Assembly: GCA_022825235.1 (NCBI GenBank)
Contig: JAJDYI010000064.1
Span: 1 to 64,000, forward strand
Direction: 5' to 3'
Source: Alphaproteobacteria bacterium
GTDB taxonomy: Bacteria > Pseudomonadota > Alphaproteobacteria > TMED109
Length of the DNA stretch: 64,000 nt
In this document: one piece after another, positions 36,575 to 44,928 of the stretch
Layout of the letters: each line of letters opens with the position of its first letter
How positions within the stretch are numbered: position 1 is the first letter of the stretch
The notes under the pieces: model-generated
What the model was told of the DNA's origin: nothing
Databases searched by the model: none
Seen by the model: the letters and a program-made list of their open reading frames with translations, nothing else
Made by a program: the position numbers and the translations under genes

Positions 36575-37750
36575 ATGATCATGCTGCTCACCTATCGCGT
36601 ACTCGACGACGAAGAAAAACGGGTGGAGGAAGCCACGGCAGCTATCCGTGACCGCCTACGCCAGTTCGTCGCGACGGAGCCACGTCGCTGGACAGGTCTG
36701 CTCGCCCGCATGACCCGGGCCCGCGCCTTGGTCGGGTCAAACAGCGTGGAGGGAATCAACGTATCCGAGGATGACGCCATTGCCGCAATCGACCAGGAAG
36801 ATCCGGCGACCACCGACCGGAGCACTTGGCGGGCTGTCGTTGGCTACCGCGAGGCGATGGACTACATCCTCCAGCGCCGCCTGAGCCCATCCTTCAGAAT
36901 CACGGAAGATGTGCTTCTGGCTGTCCACTTCATGATCTGCCAGTCCGACCTTGCGGCCAATCCAGGTCAGTACCGGCCGGGGTGGGTTGGAGTTCGAAAT
37001 GCCCAGACCGGGGAACTCGTACATGAGGGGGTGGATCGCGATGACCTGGAAGCCCTCGTGCACGAGCTGTTGGACTACGTGAACAATGGCCCGGTGGGGT
37101 CAGTGTTTCTACGCGCGGCCATGGCCCATTTGAACCTGGCGATCCTGCACCCGTTCACGGACGGAAACGGTCGTACTGCCAGATGTATCCAGACCGCAGT
37201 GTTGGCAAGCGACGGCATTATTGCGCCGGCATTCTCCTCGATTGAGGAGTACATTGGTCGCAATCAACGCGCGTACTACGACGTATTGGGAGAAGTAGGC
37301 GGGGGCACCTGGGATCCAAGGCGTAACCCCAAGCCGTGGGTTCGCTTCTGCCTAAGCGGTCACTACCTGCAGGCGCAGACCATCCTTCGGCGGATGCGTG
37401 AGGTGGAGCGGGTTTACGGCGAGCTCTCGGAACTAGTTCAAACCAGCGGAGCCCCTGATCGCACGGCTTTGGCTCTCGTCCAGGCTGCCTTTGGCGGCAA
37501 GGTGCGGAATTCGTCCTACCGGGTAAGTGCGGACGTGTCGAAGAATGTTGCCAGCCGTGATCTGAAGGTGCTCGTGGACGCCAAGTTCCTCGTTCCGGAG
37601 GGGGAAAAGCGTGGTCGCTCGTACGTAGCCGCTCCCGTAGTACAAACAATTCGTCAGCGGTTGCGGCTTCCCAAGATCGTCGAAGATCCATTTGCTGAGG
37701 GAGGGCCAGCGCTGCCGCGTCAGGAAAGCCTGTTTCCCGAGATCGCCTAG
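36575..37750 (+). CDS. Fic-family protein, class II self-inhibited (391 aa)
   Basis: Fic-domain AMP-transferase. The active-site loop HPFTDGNGRTAR is intact. An N-terminal inhibitory helix carries GSNSVEGI (S-x3-EG), the class II pattern that blocks the ATP site in cis. C-terminally there is a winged-helix-like region (RNSSYRVSADVSKNVASRDL). Such proteins usually AMPylate a target protein; the target is unknown. The ATG is at 36575 with a second at 36581. It follows the broken VapBC pair. Confidence 0.92.
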   Translation: MIMLLTYRVLDDEEKRVEEATAAIRDRLRQFVATEPRRWTGLLARMTRARALVGSNSVEGINVSEDDAIAAIDQEDPATTDRSTWRAVVGYREAMDYILQRRLSPSFRITEDVLLAVHFMICQSDLAANPGQYRPGWVGVRNAQTGELVHEGVDRDDLEALVHELLDYVNNGPVGSVFLRAAMAHLNLAILHPFTDGNGRTARCIQTAVLASDGIIAPAFSSIEEYIGRNQRAYYDVLGEVGGGTWDPRRNPKPWVRFCLSGHYLQAQTILRRMREVERVYGELSELVQTSGAPDRTALALVQAAFGGKVRNSSYRVSADVSKNVASRDLKVLVDAKFLVPEGEKRGRSYVAAPVVQTIRQRLRLPKIVEDPFAEGGPALPRQESLFPEIA

Positions 37751-37980
37751 CCTCGAATTGTTCCAAGAGGTTCCTTGCCGTATGCCCAGCGGGCGGCGAC
37801 CTACGCGGCGCAGTTGTCGGAGCATGCTGGCTCGGCCTGCGAACCTTGCACGAGACTGCGCCGGGTCGAGGGGCGCTTCCGTACGTGGCGCCCGGATCGC
37901 ACGTAATCGCGTGTCTGGCGGCAGCGCCGATCAGCTTGCGAGGCCCGAATCAAGAGGGATGACAGGCCGGGCTAAATCGA

Positions 37981-38024
37981 CAAAAGTCCCTTATTTGCTT
38001 TCTTATTCCTGCAAAGGTCCCTAA
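37981..38024 (+). promoter_or_regulatory. Paired 13-base direct repeat before the AbiEi-Fic gene
   Basis: CAAAAGTCCCTTA (37981-37993) and CAAAGGTCCCTAA (38012-38024) match in 11 of 13 positions, 31 bases apart (about three helical turns). The AT-rich stretch between them looks like a promoter. The N-terminal winged helix of the downstream protein is a candidate binder. Confidence 0.45.
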
Positions 38025-38046
38025 TCTCGCGGAGGAGGGATCGCTA

Positions 38047-39558
38047 ATGCCGGGAATGTCCGTCGCCAAATCGCTGCATCAGATGCCCGAGGCGTTCGTG
38101 TCGGACAAGGCGATCACGCGGCAGGTGTCCCGGATGGTCAAGGCCGGCAAGCTGCGCAAGCTGGCCTCGCGACTTTATACCCGCGACCTGACCGACCGGC
38201 CCGAGGCGGTCGTCGCCCGCAACCTGTGGCAGATCGTTGCCGGCTTTTTCCCCGGCGCGCTGATCGCCGACCGCACGGCACTGGAAAACGCCCCGGCGAG
38301 CGATGGTTCGGTCTGCCTGGTTGCCGATCGCGGAAGAGACATTCACCTGCCCGGCCACGTCCTCCGGCCACGGCGAGGCGCGGGGCCGCTTCCTTCGGAC
38401 CGGCCCTTCCTCGCTGAACTGTTCCTGAGCGCGACGGCGCGCGCCTATCTGGAAAACATGCGCCCATCGCGCGCACGGGGAGGCTTGGTTGCGCGCACCC
38501 TCGGACGGGCGGAGATTGAGGAACGGCTTGACGCTCTGATCCGCCGTTCGGGTGAAGAAGCCGCCAACCGTCTTCGTGACGAAATCCGCGCCACGGCACC
38601 AAGTCTCGGCCTCGGAGCGGAAGCTGCGGCGCTTGATGCCCTGATTGGCGCCCTGCTCGGCACCCGTACGGCAGCGTTGACCGCGCCCGCCGCCATGGCG
38701 CGGCGGCATGGCCGCCCCTTCGATCCGGCCCGGCTCGCGCTGTTCGGAACCCTGCACGCGGCGCTGCGCGATCATCCCCCGCTTTCGCGTATCGCTCCGG
38801 ACCGCACGACCGAGGGTTCCGCGACGCTCGCCTTCTTCGATGCCTACTTCTCGAATTTCATCGAGGGTACCGAATTCGATGTCGGGGAGGCCGCCGACAT
38901 CGTCTTCCGCGGCTACATCCCCAACGAGCGACCGGAAGACGCGCACGACGTGCTCGGCACGTGGCGGATCGTCTCCGATGACCGGGAAATGCGCCGCACA
39001 CCAACCAACGCCGCCACACTCGAAGCGCTCCTCAAGTCCCGCCACGCGACCATCATGGAAGGCCGCCCCGACCGGCGACCAGGGTCTTTCAAGCAGGCGG
39101 AGAACCGGGCCGGGGCCACCGTCTTCGTCGCGCCGGAACTGGTCGCGGGTACCCTGTCTCATGGCCTGGAACTTTGCCGAAGCCTGGAGACACCGTTCCA
39201 GCGCGCAGCCTTCATGATGTTTCTCATTACCGAGGTCCACCCCTTTGCCGACGGCAACGGGCGAACCGCGCGGATCATGATGAACGCCGAGCTGGTGGCA
39301 GCGGGCGAGGAACGGATCATCGTGCCCAGCGTGTACCGCGCAAACTACCTGTCGGCGCTGCGAGCGCTGTCCCGGACGGGTCGGCCGGAGCCGATGATCC
39401 GCATGCTCGATTATGCGCAGAAATGGACGGCGGCCGTCGACTGGCGCTCCGTGGAGGAGACCCGGCGCGAGCTCGACGCCTGCGACGCATTCCTTGACGC
39501 CTCGGTCGCCGAGGAAGAGGGGAAGCGGCTCAGGATGCCGGGACTGTCGGCGGGTTGA
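38047..39558 (+). CDS. AbiEi-like winged helix fused to a Fic domain (503 aa)
   Basis: A two-module protein. Residues 1-130 look like an AbiEi-type antitoxin region: KAITRQVSRMVKAGKLRKLA, RLYTRDLTDRPEAVVARNLW and ALIADRTALENAP. Residues about 230-490 form a Fic domain with the active loop HPFADGNGRTAR and an inhibitory motif FSNFIEGTEF (S-x3-EG) upstream, so self-inhibition is expected. The start at 38047 is preceded by GGAGGAGGG. A second ATG at 38056 is possible. It could act as an autoregulated Fic AMP-transferase that binds its own promoter; both parts are seen, but the joint role is inferred. Confidence 0.88.
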   Translation: MPGMSVAKSLHQMPEAFVSDKAITRQVSRMVKAGKLRKLASRLYTRDLTDRPEAVVARNLWQIVAGFFPGALIADRTALENAPASDGSVCLVADRGRDIHLPGHVLRPRRGAGPLPSDRPFLAELFLSATARAYLENMRPSRARGGLVARTLGRAEIEERLDALIRRSGEEAANRLRDEIRATAPSLGLGAEAAALDALIGALLGTRTAALTAPAAMARRHGRPFDPARLALFGTLHAALRDHPPLSRIAPDRTTEGSATLAFFDAYFSNFIEGTEFDVGEAADIVFRGYIPNERPEDAHDVLGTWRIVSDDREMRRTPTNAATLEALLKSRHATIMEGRPDRRPGSFKQAENRAGATVFVAPELVAGTLSHGLELCRSLETPFQRAAFMMFLITEVHPFADGNGRTARIMMNAELVAAGEERIIVPSVYRANYLSALRALSRTGRPEPMIRMLDYAQKWTAAVDWRSVEETRRELDACDAFLDASVAEEEGKRLRMPGLSAG

Positions 39559-39912
39559 CGGTATCCCGTGCGCGCATCCGGCCGGTCAGATGTCAAGGAA
39601 CGGCAACGAATCTGCGGCACGCCTCAGGCCCGCCGCCCGGGCCTGGACTGCGTCCTGGTCGCCCGGACGCTGTCGTTCACCCTGGTCACGCGGCCCTTCG
39701 CCACCCGGTGCCGCGCTGCGGGACCGGTCGCGAAGCGCTGAGAACCGTACACAGCCTGAACCCGCAAACCCCTTGTCGGTCGAGGGGCTGCCGTCTTCCT
39801 GTCCGGGGATTTCGGATTGGGGAACCTGGGTCCGGTCATCGCCTTCGCCCGCGCTCGAAGCCGGGCGATGCCGCAGCTATCATCGAACGTCGCTTACGCT
39901 GCGGGGGATCCG
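39559..39912. other. Intergenic region, no gene seen
   Basis: About 350 bases between the Fic fusion and the DUF4864 gene. Open frames are short and unremarkable. A promoter for the downstream gene should lie near the end; no boxes stand out. Confidence 0.35.
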
Positions 39913-40416
39913 ATGATGACCTCACCGATGCGAAGCCTGATCCCGTCAATGCTCCTTTGCCTCGCGCTTCTGCCGGCGGCAGCGCCTGCGCAGGAAGCCG
40001 GGCCCCGTGACGCGGATCCCCTGAGCGAGGACCTCGTTCCGGCACCGGTATTGTCGCCCGGCGAAGTCGTCCGCATCCAGCTTGAGGCGCTGCGGCGCAA
40101 CGACGAGCGCGACCTGGGCATCGAGGTCGCGTTTCGCTTTGCCTCGCCCGCCAACCGTGCCCACACCGGCCCCCTGTGGCGCTTCATTCGCATGATCCGC
40201 AACGGCCCCTATGCGCTCATGCTGGATTTCCACGCTGCGAGCTACGGGCCCGTGGAGGCGAGCGGCAACCAGGCGCGCCAGCGGGTGGTCCTGGCGGACG
40301 CGACGACGAGCGTGACCTACTGGTTCTATCTCTCCCGGCAGACCGACACCCCCTACGCCGACTGCTGGATGACCGACGCCGTGTTCATCGAACCCGTCGA
40401 GGGGCACGCGGCGTGA
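39913..40416 (+). CDS. Exported DUF4864 protein (167 aa)
   Basis: A signal peptide ends about PAAAPAQEAG. The mature part has VRIQLEALRRNDERDLGIEV and FRFASPANRAHTGPLWRFIR, and a closing CWMTDAVFIEP, which fit the DUF4864 family of periplasmic proteins. The function is unknown; the fold resembles NTF2-like proteins. The start is ATG at 39913 or 39916. Confidence 0.8.
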   Translation: MMTSPMRSLIPSMLLCLALLPAAAPAQEAGPRDADPLSEDLVPAPVLSPGEVVRIQLEALRRNDERDLGIEVAFRFASPANRAHTGPLWRFIRMIRNGPYALMLDFHAASYGPVEASGNQARQRVVLADATTSVTYWFYLSRQTDTPYADCWMTDAVFIEPVEGHAA

Positions 40417-40592
40417 GCTCGCTGTCGTTCCGGTCCCGGCCATCCGGACTTACGGAGGATCAGCGGGCGAACTGAGGACGAGCGGCCCGCGGCTCGTGGA
40501 CGTGCGTCAGGTCGCGGGCGCCACCCGCCAGGCCGGTCAGCGATCTTCCCGGCCGGACGGGGCGAGGTGCGGGCTCCCTCCGGAACCCGGCG

Positions 40593-41354
40593 CTACTGGC
40601 GAAGCCGGAAGTCGTTCTCGCCCGACTCGTCGATGCCCCGGACGAGGAACACGGTCCGGTTCGCGTGGTCGCTCACGCCCTTTTCGGCGGCGAGGCGGCG
40701 GGCGAAGTCCCGATCGAAGACCGTGCTGGTCGGCATGTAGCGGAGGGTCATGCCGCGGCGCGACCGATCGGAACGATTGGCCCTGGAGCCGTGGGTCAGG
40801 TAGACGTCATGCAGCGAAATCTGGCCGGGTTCGAGCTCCAGGTTGACCGCTTCGGCGAGGTCGATCTGGTCGTCGTCGATCTCCTGGTGCAGGGTCAGTT
40901 CCGGGTCGGCGTTGGTGTGGTGCGAACGGAGTCTCCTCGCCTTGTGGCTGCCCCGGATCACCTGGAGGCAGCCGTTCTCGGCGTTCGCCGCATCGACCGC
41001 GATCCAGACCGTGCACGTCGCCAGCGGCCGGAGCGGCCAGTACTCCCCGTCCTGATGCCACGGCGTCTCGTAACCGTCGCGCGCGGGCTTGGCGAAGAAG
41101 CTCGAATTCCAGAGTGCGATGTTCGGCCCCAGCACCTGTTCGACCATGTCGAGGATGTCGGGATTCCTGGCATAGTTCAGGAAGGCCAGGTCGTACGCCA
41201 GGAGCGACGGGCAGTAGTTTCGGAAGTCGGGATACCGGGCGACGAGGCGGTCGTGATGACCGCGGATGTCGGCCAGGTCCTCGTCGGGCAGACGGTAATC
41301 GGGGATCACGTAGCCGTCTTCACGGTATTGCCCGAGCTGCTCGGCAGTCAGCAT
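40593..41354 (-). CDS. Phytanoyl-CoA dioxygenase (PhyH) family protein (253 aa)
   Basis: Non-heme iron, 2-oxoglutarate-dependent oxygenase of the PhyH family. The iron ligands are His and Asp in TPWHQDGEYWPL and the distal His in HDVYLTHGS; an arginine in RRGMTLRYMP should hold 2-oxoglutarate. Members hydroxylate varied small molecules, so the substrate is open. It starts at ATG 41354 and diverges from nsrR; a link to nitrogen oxide stress is not shown. Confidence 0.88.
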   Translation of the reverse strand: MLTAEQLGQYREDGYVIPDYRLPDEDLADIRGHHDRLVARYPDFRNYCPSLLAYDLAFLNYARNPDILDMVEQVLGPNIALWNSSFFAKPARDGYETPWHQDGEYWPLRPLATCTVWIAVDAANAENGCLQVIRGSHKARRLRSHHTNADPELTLHQEIDDDQIDLAEAVNLELEPGQISLHDVYLTHGSRANRSDRSRRGMTLRYMPTSTVFDRDFARRLAAEKGVSDHANRTVFLVRGIDESGENDFRLRQ

Positions 41355-41790
41355 GGCACGCCTTCGTACGGAGATTTCGGGGAGCGGGCGGGGATGGTCT
41401 CACGCGCCGTGTCCCGATGCAACGCTCTCGGCCAGCCCGGTGCCGGCCGGCGAGGGGTCGGACCCGGCCTCGGCAATGCGCCGGGTCGCGTGGAAGTCCC
41501 TGAATCTCTCCCGCGGCACCGATTGCGCTTGCGGTGGGTGGCTCTGCGTAGGAAAATGCTGCCTGTGTCTATGGGCCCCGGCCGACCGGGTCGTCGCGGC
41601 TCCCCGGTGGCGGCCGATCACGCGGCAGGATGCAGCCGGCCTGCCGTCTGCGTGCCCGTTCCGTGCGCGCCTGCCTGATGGCGCGATTCCTCGAAGCCCG
41701 GATGGAATCCCGATGCGCCATGTCGGCGGACCGGTGTTTCGCCAGCCCGCTGATTCCTGCACGCCGCGGAACGCCTGTTGGAGAGATGTC
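41355..41790. other. Divergent intergenic region between phyH and nsrR
   Basis: About 435 bases with no convincing gene. It must carry promoters for both flanking genes. I found no clear operator. Confidence 0.35.
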
Positions 41791-42303
41791 ATGCAGCTGA
41801 AGCGATACAGCGACTATTCCCTGCGGGCGCTCATCTATCTCGGGCTCCACCCCGACCGGCGGTGCACGATCCGCGAGATCGCCGGTGCCTACGGCATTTC
41901 CCAGAATCATCTCATGAAGCTGACCCATCGCCTGGGTCAGGAGGGGTTCATCGAGACGTCGCGCGGCAGAAACGGCGGTCTGAAGCTCGCGAGGCCGGCC
42001 AGCGAGATCAGGCTGGGCGACGTGTTCCGGGTGACCGAAGGCGACGTGCATCTGGTGGAGTGCTTCCGGGACCCGGCCGGCAACACGTGTCCGATCGCGG
42101 GGCCGTGCGTGCTGACGAACGTGCTGGACTCGGCCCTTGCCGCGTTCATCAACGTTCTCGACCGGCACACGCTGCAGGATCTGCTGGCGCCGTCGCAGGC
42201 GCTCCATGCCATCTTCTCGGCGCGGCGCGAGCATACGGCCGCGCACCGGCTGGCCGGCCCAGGCGCGGCCGTGACGAAGCCCGCGAACGCAGCCGGCTGC
42301 TGA
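41791..42303 (+). CDS. nsrR: NsrR-like Rrf2 nitric oxide sensor (170 aa)
   Basis: Rrf2-family repressor. The helix-turn-helix is ICEIAGAYGIS-like (TIREIAGAYGISQNHLMKLT), followed by GFIETSRGRNGGLKLA. Cysteines in VECFRDPAGNTCPIAGPCVL match the C-x8-C-x5-C ligand spacing of NsrR, which holds an NO-sensitive Fe-S cluster. The start is ATG 41791. It converges on nirV, and nirK and the NO reductase are its probable targets. Confidence 0.88.
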   Translation: MQLKRYSDYSLRALIYLGLHPDRRCTIREIAGAYGISQNHLMKLTHRLGQEGFIETSRGRNGGLKLARPASEIRLGDVFRVTEGDVHLVECFRDPAGNTCPIAGPCVLTNVLDSALAAFINVLDRHTLQDLLAPSQALHAIFSARREHTAAHRLAGPGAAVTKPANAAGC

Positions 42304-42354
42304 ACCCCGGCGCTCGGGGATGCAGGCGGCGCCCTCCGGGCCGGTCGCCGACGC

Positions 42355-43191
42355 CTACGATTCCAACAGGACCCGGAAACCGAAGTTGCCGGGCATGGGT
42401 TTCACCGAGCAGCCGCCGGAGCCGATTTCGCGAAGAAAGGTCTGCATGAAGCTCCGGTGCTCCCCCTGCAGGATCCGGATCCCGCAGTTCTCCCTGAAGA
42501 CGCTGCCCTGCTCGCTCGCGTAGGTGCGCTGCCAGCAGGAATCGGTCCACTCCCACACGTTGCCCCCGGTCCCGAAGACGCCGAACGCGTTGCCGTCGTC
42601 AGACCCGACCGGGCTGGTCTTGCGGGTCGGCCGGGGAACCAGCGCATAGTCCGAGGCCCAGGCCAGCCGCTTGTCCGTAAAGAGTTGCGGTCGTTCGAAC
42701 GGCTGGCCCGAGCCTGCCCGCGCGGCATACTCCCATTCGTACTCCGTCGGCAGCCGGTACCGATGGCCGGTGGCATCGGACAGCCACTGCAGGTACTGCG
42801 CAATGTCATCCCAGCTCACGTTGATCACGGGCCGGTCACCGCGTCCCCAGCCGTTGTCGGGCGGGCGATGGGCGCAGGCCCCGACCGCATGGCAGTAGTC
42901 CCACTGCGCAAAGGTCACCTCGAACTTGCCGATGTAGAAGGGCCGCTCGAACACCATGCGGCGCTCGTCGCCGCCGGCCGGGCCGGGTGCCTTGTCAGTC
43001 CCCGACACGGTCATCATGTCCCCGGCCGGGACCCGGACCAGCTCCGGCAGGAACGCGCCGGGGATCGGCGTCTCGGTCGGGCGGACTCCGGCGAACACGC
43101 CGACAAGCGTGCTAACCGCTGCCACCGCCACGACCGCCGCCACGAGGCCGGCGCGCCGGCCCAGCGGCAACCTGGGCATCCCGCGTGTCAT
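42355..43191 (-). CDS. nirV: NirV-like formylglycine-generating-enzyme family protein (278 aa)
   Basis: Sulfatase-modifying-factor fold protein. It has an N-terminal membrane helix (LVAAVVAVAAVSTLVGVFAG) and the family blocks VRVPAGDMM, YRLPTEYEWEYAARAG and GNVWEWTDSCW. It lies directly after nirK on the same strand, as nirV does in Rhodobacter-type denitrifiers, hence the name. The role of NirV is not firmly known; it may help maturation of the copper nitrite reductase. Several cysteines (CHAVGAC, ENCG, GGC) suggest disulfides in the periplasm. Confidence 0.82.
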   Translation of the reverse strand: MTRGMPRLPLGRRAGLVAAVVAVAAVSTLVGVFAGVRPTETPIPGAFLPELVRVPAGDMMTVSGTDKAPGPAGGDERRMVFERPFYIGKFEVTFAQWDYCHAVGACAHRPPDNGWGRGDRPVINVSWDDIAQYLQWLSDATGHRYRLPTEYEWEYAARAGSGQPFERPQLFTDKRLAWASDYALVPRPTRKTSPVGSDDGNAFGVFGTGGNVWEWTDSCWQRTYASEQGSVFRENCGIRILQGEHRSFMQTFLREIGSGGCSVKPMPGNFGFRVLLES

Positions 43192-43268
43192 CGGGTCTTC
43201 CTCCTTGGCGGCTTACCGGGCCGGGGGCCGGCCGCTCCCGGCATCCCCGGCCCGGTTTCCGTGCGTGC

Positions 43269-44390
43269 CTAGGCGGTAATCGGGCCCGGGGCCTGGACCT
43301 GCGTCATCAGGTCGTCGTTCCATTCACCCTCGACGACCACGGTCGCCAGCGCGCCGAGCTCCACCGCCTCGATCAGGTTGTGCGACAGGTAGACGTACAC
43401 CCCTGGCTGCAGGAACCGGTACAGGGCCGCGCCGGCCGAGCCGCCACGGATGAACCAGGTTTCCAGCCCCTCTGCCGGCGGGTCGGCGAACGATCCCTGC
43501 TCCCAGACGTAGTCTCCATGCCCGCCGATCAGATGCGGCCGCGAATCGCGGTTGGCCTGCGAATGGATGAACAGCACCGATTCACCGACGTTCGCGGTCA
43601 TGGTGTTGTCGCCCGTGAGCCCGCCGACGCGCCCGTTCATCACCACGTGGGTCGGGGTCAGCGTCCGCATGACCTCGAGCGTCTCCACCATGGCGTCGGC
43701 ATGCGAGTCGTAGGACTTGAAGTTGCCGTCGGCGTCACGCGGTACGTAGAAGTCCTGTTCGCCGACGTAGTAGGCCTTGTCGTAGCGGAGAGAGTTGCCG
43801 TGCCGGTCCTTGAGGCCGTCGCGCGGCAGCACCATGACGGCGCCGTTCATCCCCGAGACCACGTGGTAGGGGATCATCTGCCCGCCCGGTGCGCAGTGGT
43901 AGATGTAGGTTCCGGGCTTGGTCGCCTTCCAGCGGAGCACCACCTGTTCGCCCGGCTGCACGAGTGTGAGGCCGCCGCCTCCGAGCGCTCCGGTCGATGC
44001 ATGGAAGTCGATGTTGTGGGCGAAGATGTTGTCTTCGGGGTTCTTCAGCGTGAGCTCGATGTAGTCGCCCTCGTGGCAGACCATCAGCGGGCCCGGGATT
44101 GATCCGTTGAACGAGAGCGCGTTGATGACGGTTCCGTTGTCGTCGATTTCGCGCTGGTCCTCGGTGGCCGTGAGCTCCACCTCGATGATCTTCGGGCCGT
44201 CCGTCGCCACCTGATCGTGGGACGGGGCATGCGGGGGCGCGATGAGTTCCTGCTTCACACGGGGCAGGTCGCTCATCTCCGCCGCGTGCGCCTCGGTTAC
44301 AGCGGGCAGAATCATCGGGTTCCCGGTCGAGAAGGCGCCCAGCGCGCCGCCGCCAGCCCACATCAGCTGACGTCTGTTCATGTCCAGCAT
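43269..44390 (-). CDS. nirK: Copper-containing nitrite reductase NirK (373 aa)
   Basis: Reduces nitrite to nitric oxide in the periplasm. It opens [16 protein letters not shown], a Tat-type signal. Two cupredoxin domains follow. Type 1 copper ligands lie in [20 protein letters not shown] (Cys, His, Met), with His in AHNIDFHAS. Type 2 copper histidines are in DFHAS, YHCAP and [10 protein letters not shown]; the catalytic Asp is in NIDFHA. The ATG at 44390 is preceded by AAGGAGG. It forms an operon with nirV and diverges from the NO reductase. Confidence 0.95.
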   Translation of the reverse strand: MLDMNRRQLMWAGGGALGAFSTGNPMILPAVTEAHAAEMSDLPRVKQELIAPPHAPSHDQVATDGPKIIEVELTATEDQREIDDNGTVINALSFNGSIPGPLMVCHEGDYIELTLKNPEDNIFAHNIDFHASTGALGGGGLTLVQPGEQVVLRWKATKPGTYIYHCAPGGQMIPYHVVSGMNGAVMVLPRDGLKDRHGNSLRYDKAYYVGEQDFYVPRDADGNFKSYDSHADAMVETLEVMRTLTPTHVVMNGRVGGLTGDNTMTANVGESVLFIHSQANRDSRPHLIGGHGDYVWEQGSFADPPAEGLETWFIRGGSAGAALYRFLQPGVYVYLSHNLIEAVELGALATVVVEGEWNDDLMTQVQAPGPITA

Positions 44391-44928
44391 GGCTGATTCC
44401 TCCTTTTGGTTGTTGCCTCATCGCGAGGATTCGACGCGGCCCAAATGCAGATCAGCCCTGTGACTTCGACTCCTTGCAGAGACAATCAACGATGTCGATA
44501 AGAAGTATTCTAGATGCATGTTTAGGTACGGCAAGCGCATGGGAAGCCTGCCGGTTCCAGGATCCGTTTGATCGCTGCGGCTCGTGCGGACCGGGGGCAG
44601 CGAAGTGCGGGGTTGCGGGTGACCGGCTGGCCAGGCCCGCGTCCACCGGACGTCAGGCGCTGGCCCCGGTGGCGCGTTGCAAGCTCGTGTCAGCCCGGTA
44701 CCCTCTCGCCCGGAGCCCCATAGCCTGACGCTCGCAAAGGCTGGCATGCCATAGAGGTCGGGTAGGTCCGGGGTGTTCGCGCCGTCGCGTGATGCGGATT
44801 CCCGGCTGGCTGGCCGGCTCTGGCCGGGACACGGACCCGCGCTGCAGCGTTCGTTCCCTGCAGCCGAGGCCACGCGCTTCCACGACGTTCTCTGCGGCCG
44901 GCCCAGGCACGCTGGCGCGGAGGCCCGC
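44391..44928. promoter_or_regulatory. Divergent promoter region of nirK and the NO reductase
   Basis: About 540 bases separate nirK from the NO reductase start. A local AT-rich patch at 44480-44530 stands out in otherwise GC-rich sequence, and the nirK side ends in a strong ribosome site. The rest shows nothing convincing. Confidence 0.5.
44503..44523. promoter_or_regulatory. Candidate NsrR-type operator
   Basis: AAGTATTC and GATGCATGTTT around a CTA centre give an imperfect palindrome resembling NsrR half-sites (AAGNATTT/ATGCAT type). It lies in the nirK/NO reductase divergent gap, and an nsrR gene is nearby. The match is partial. Confidence 0.35.
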
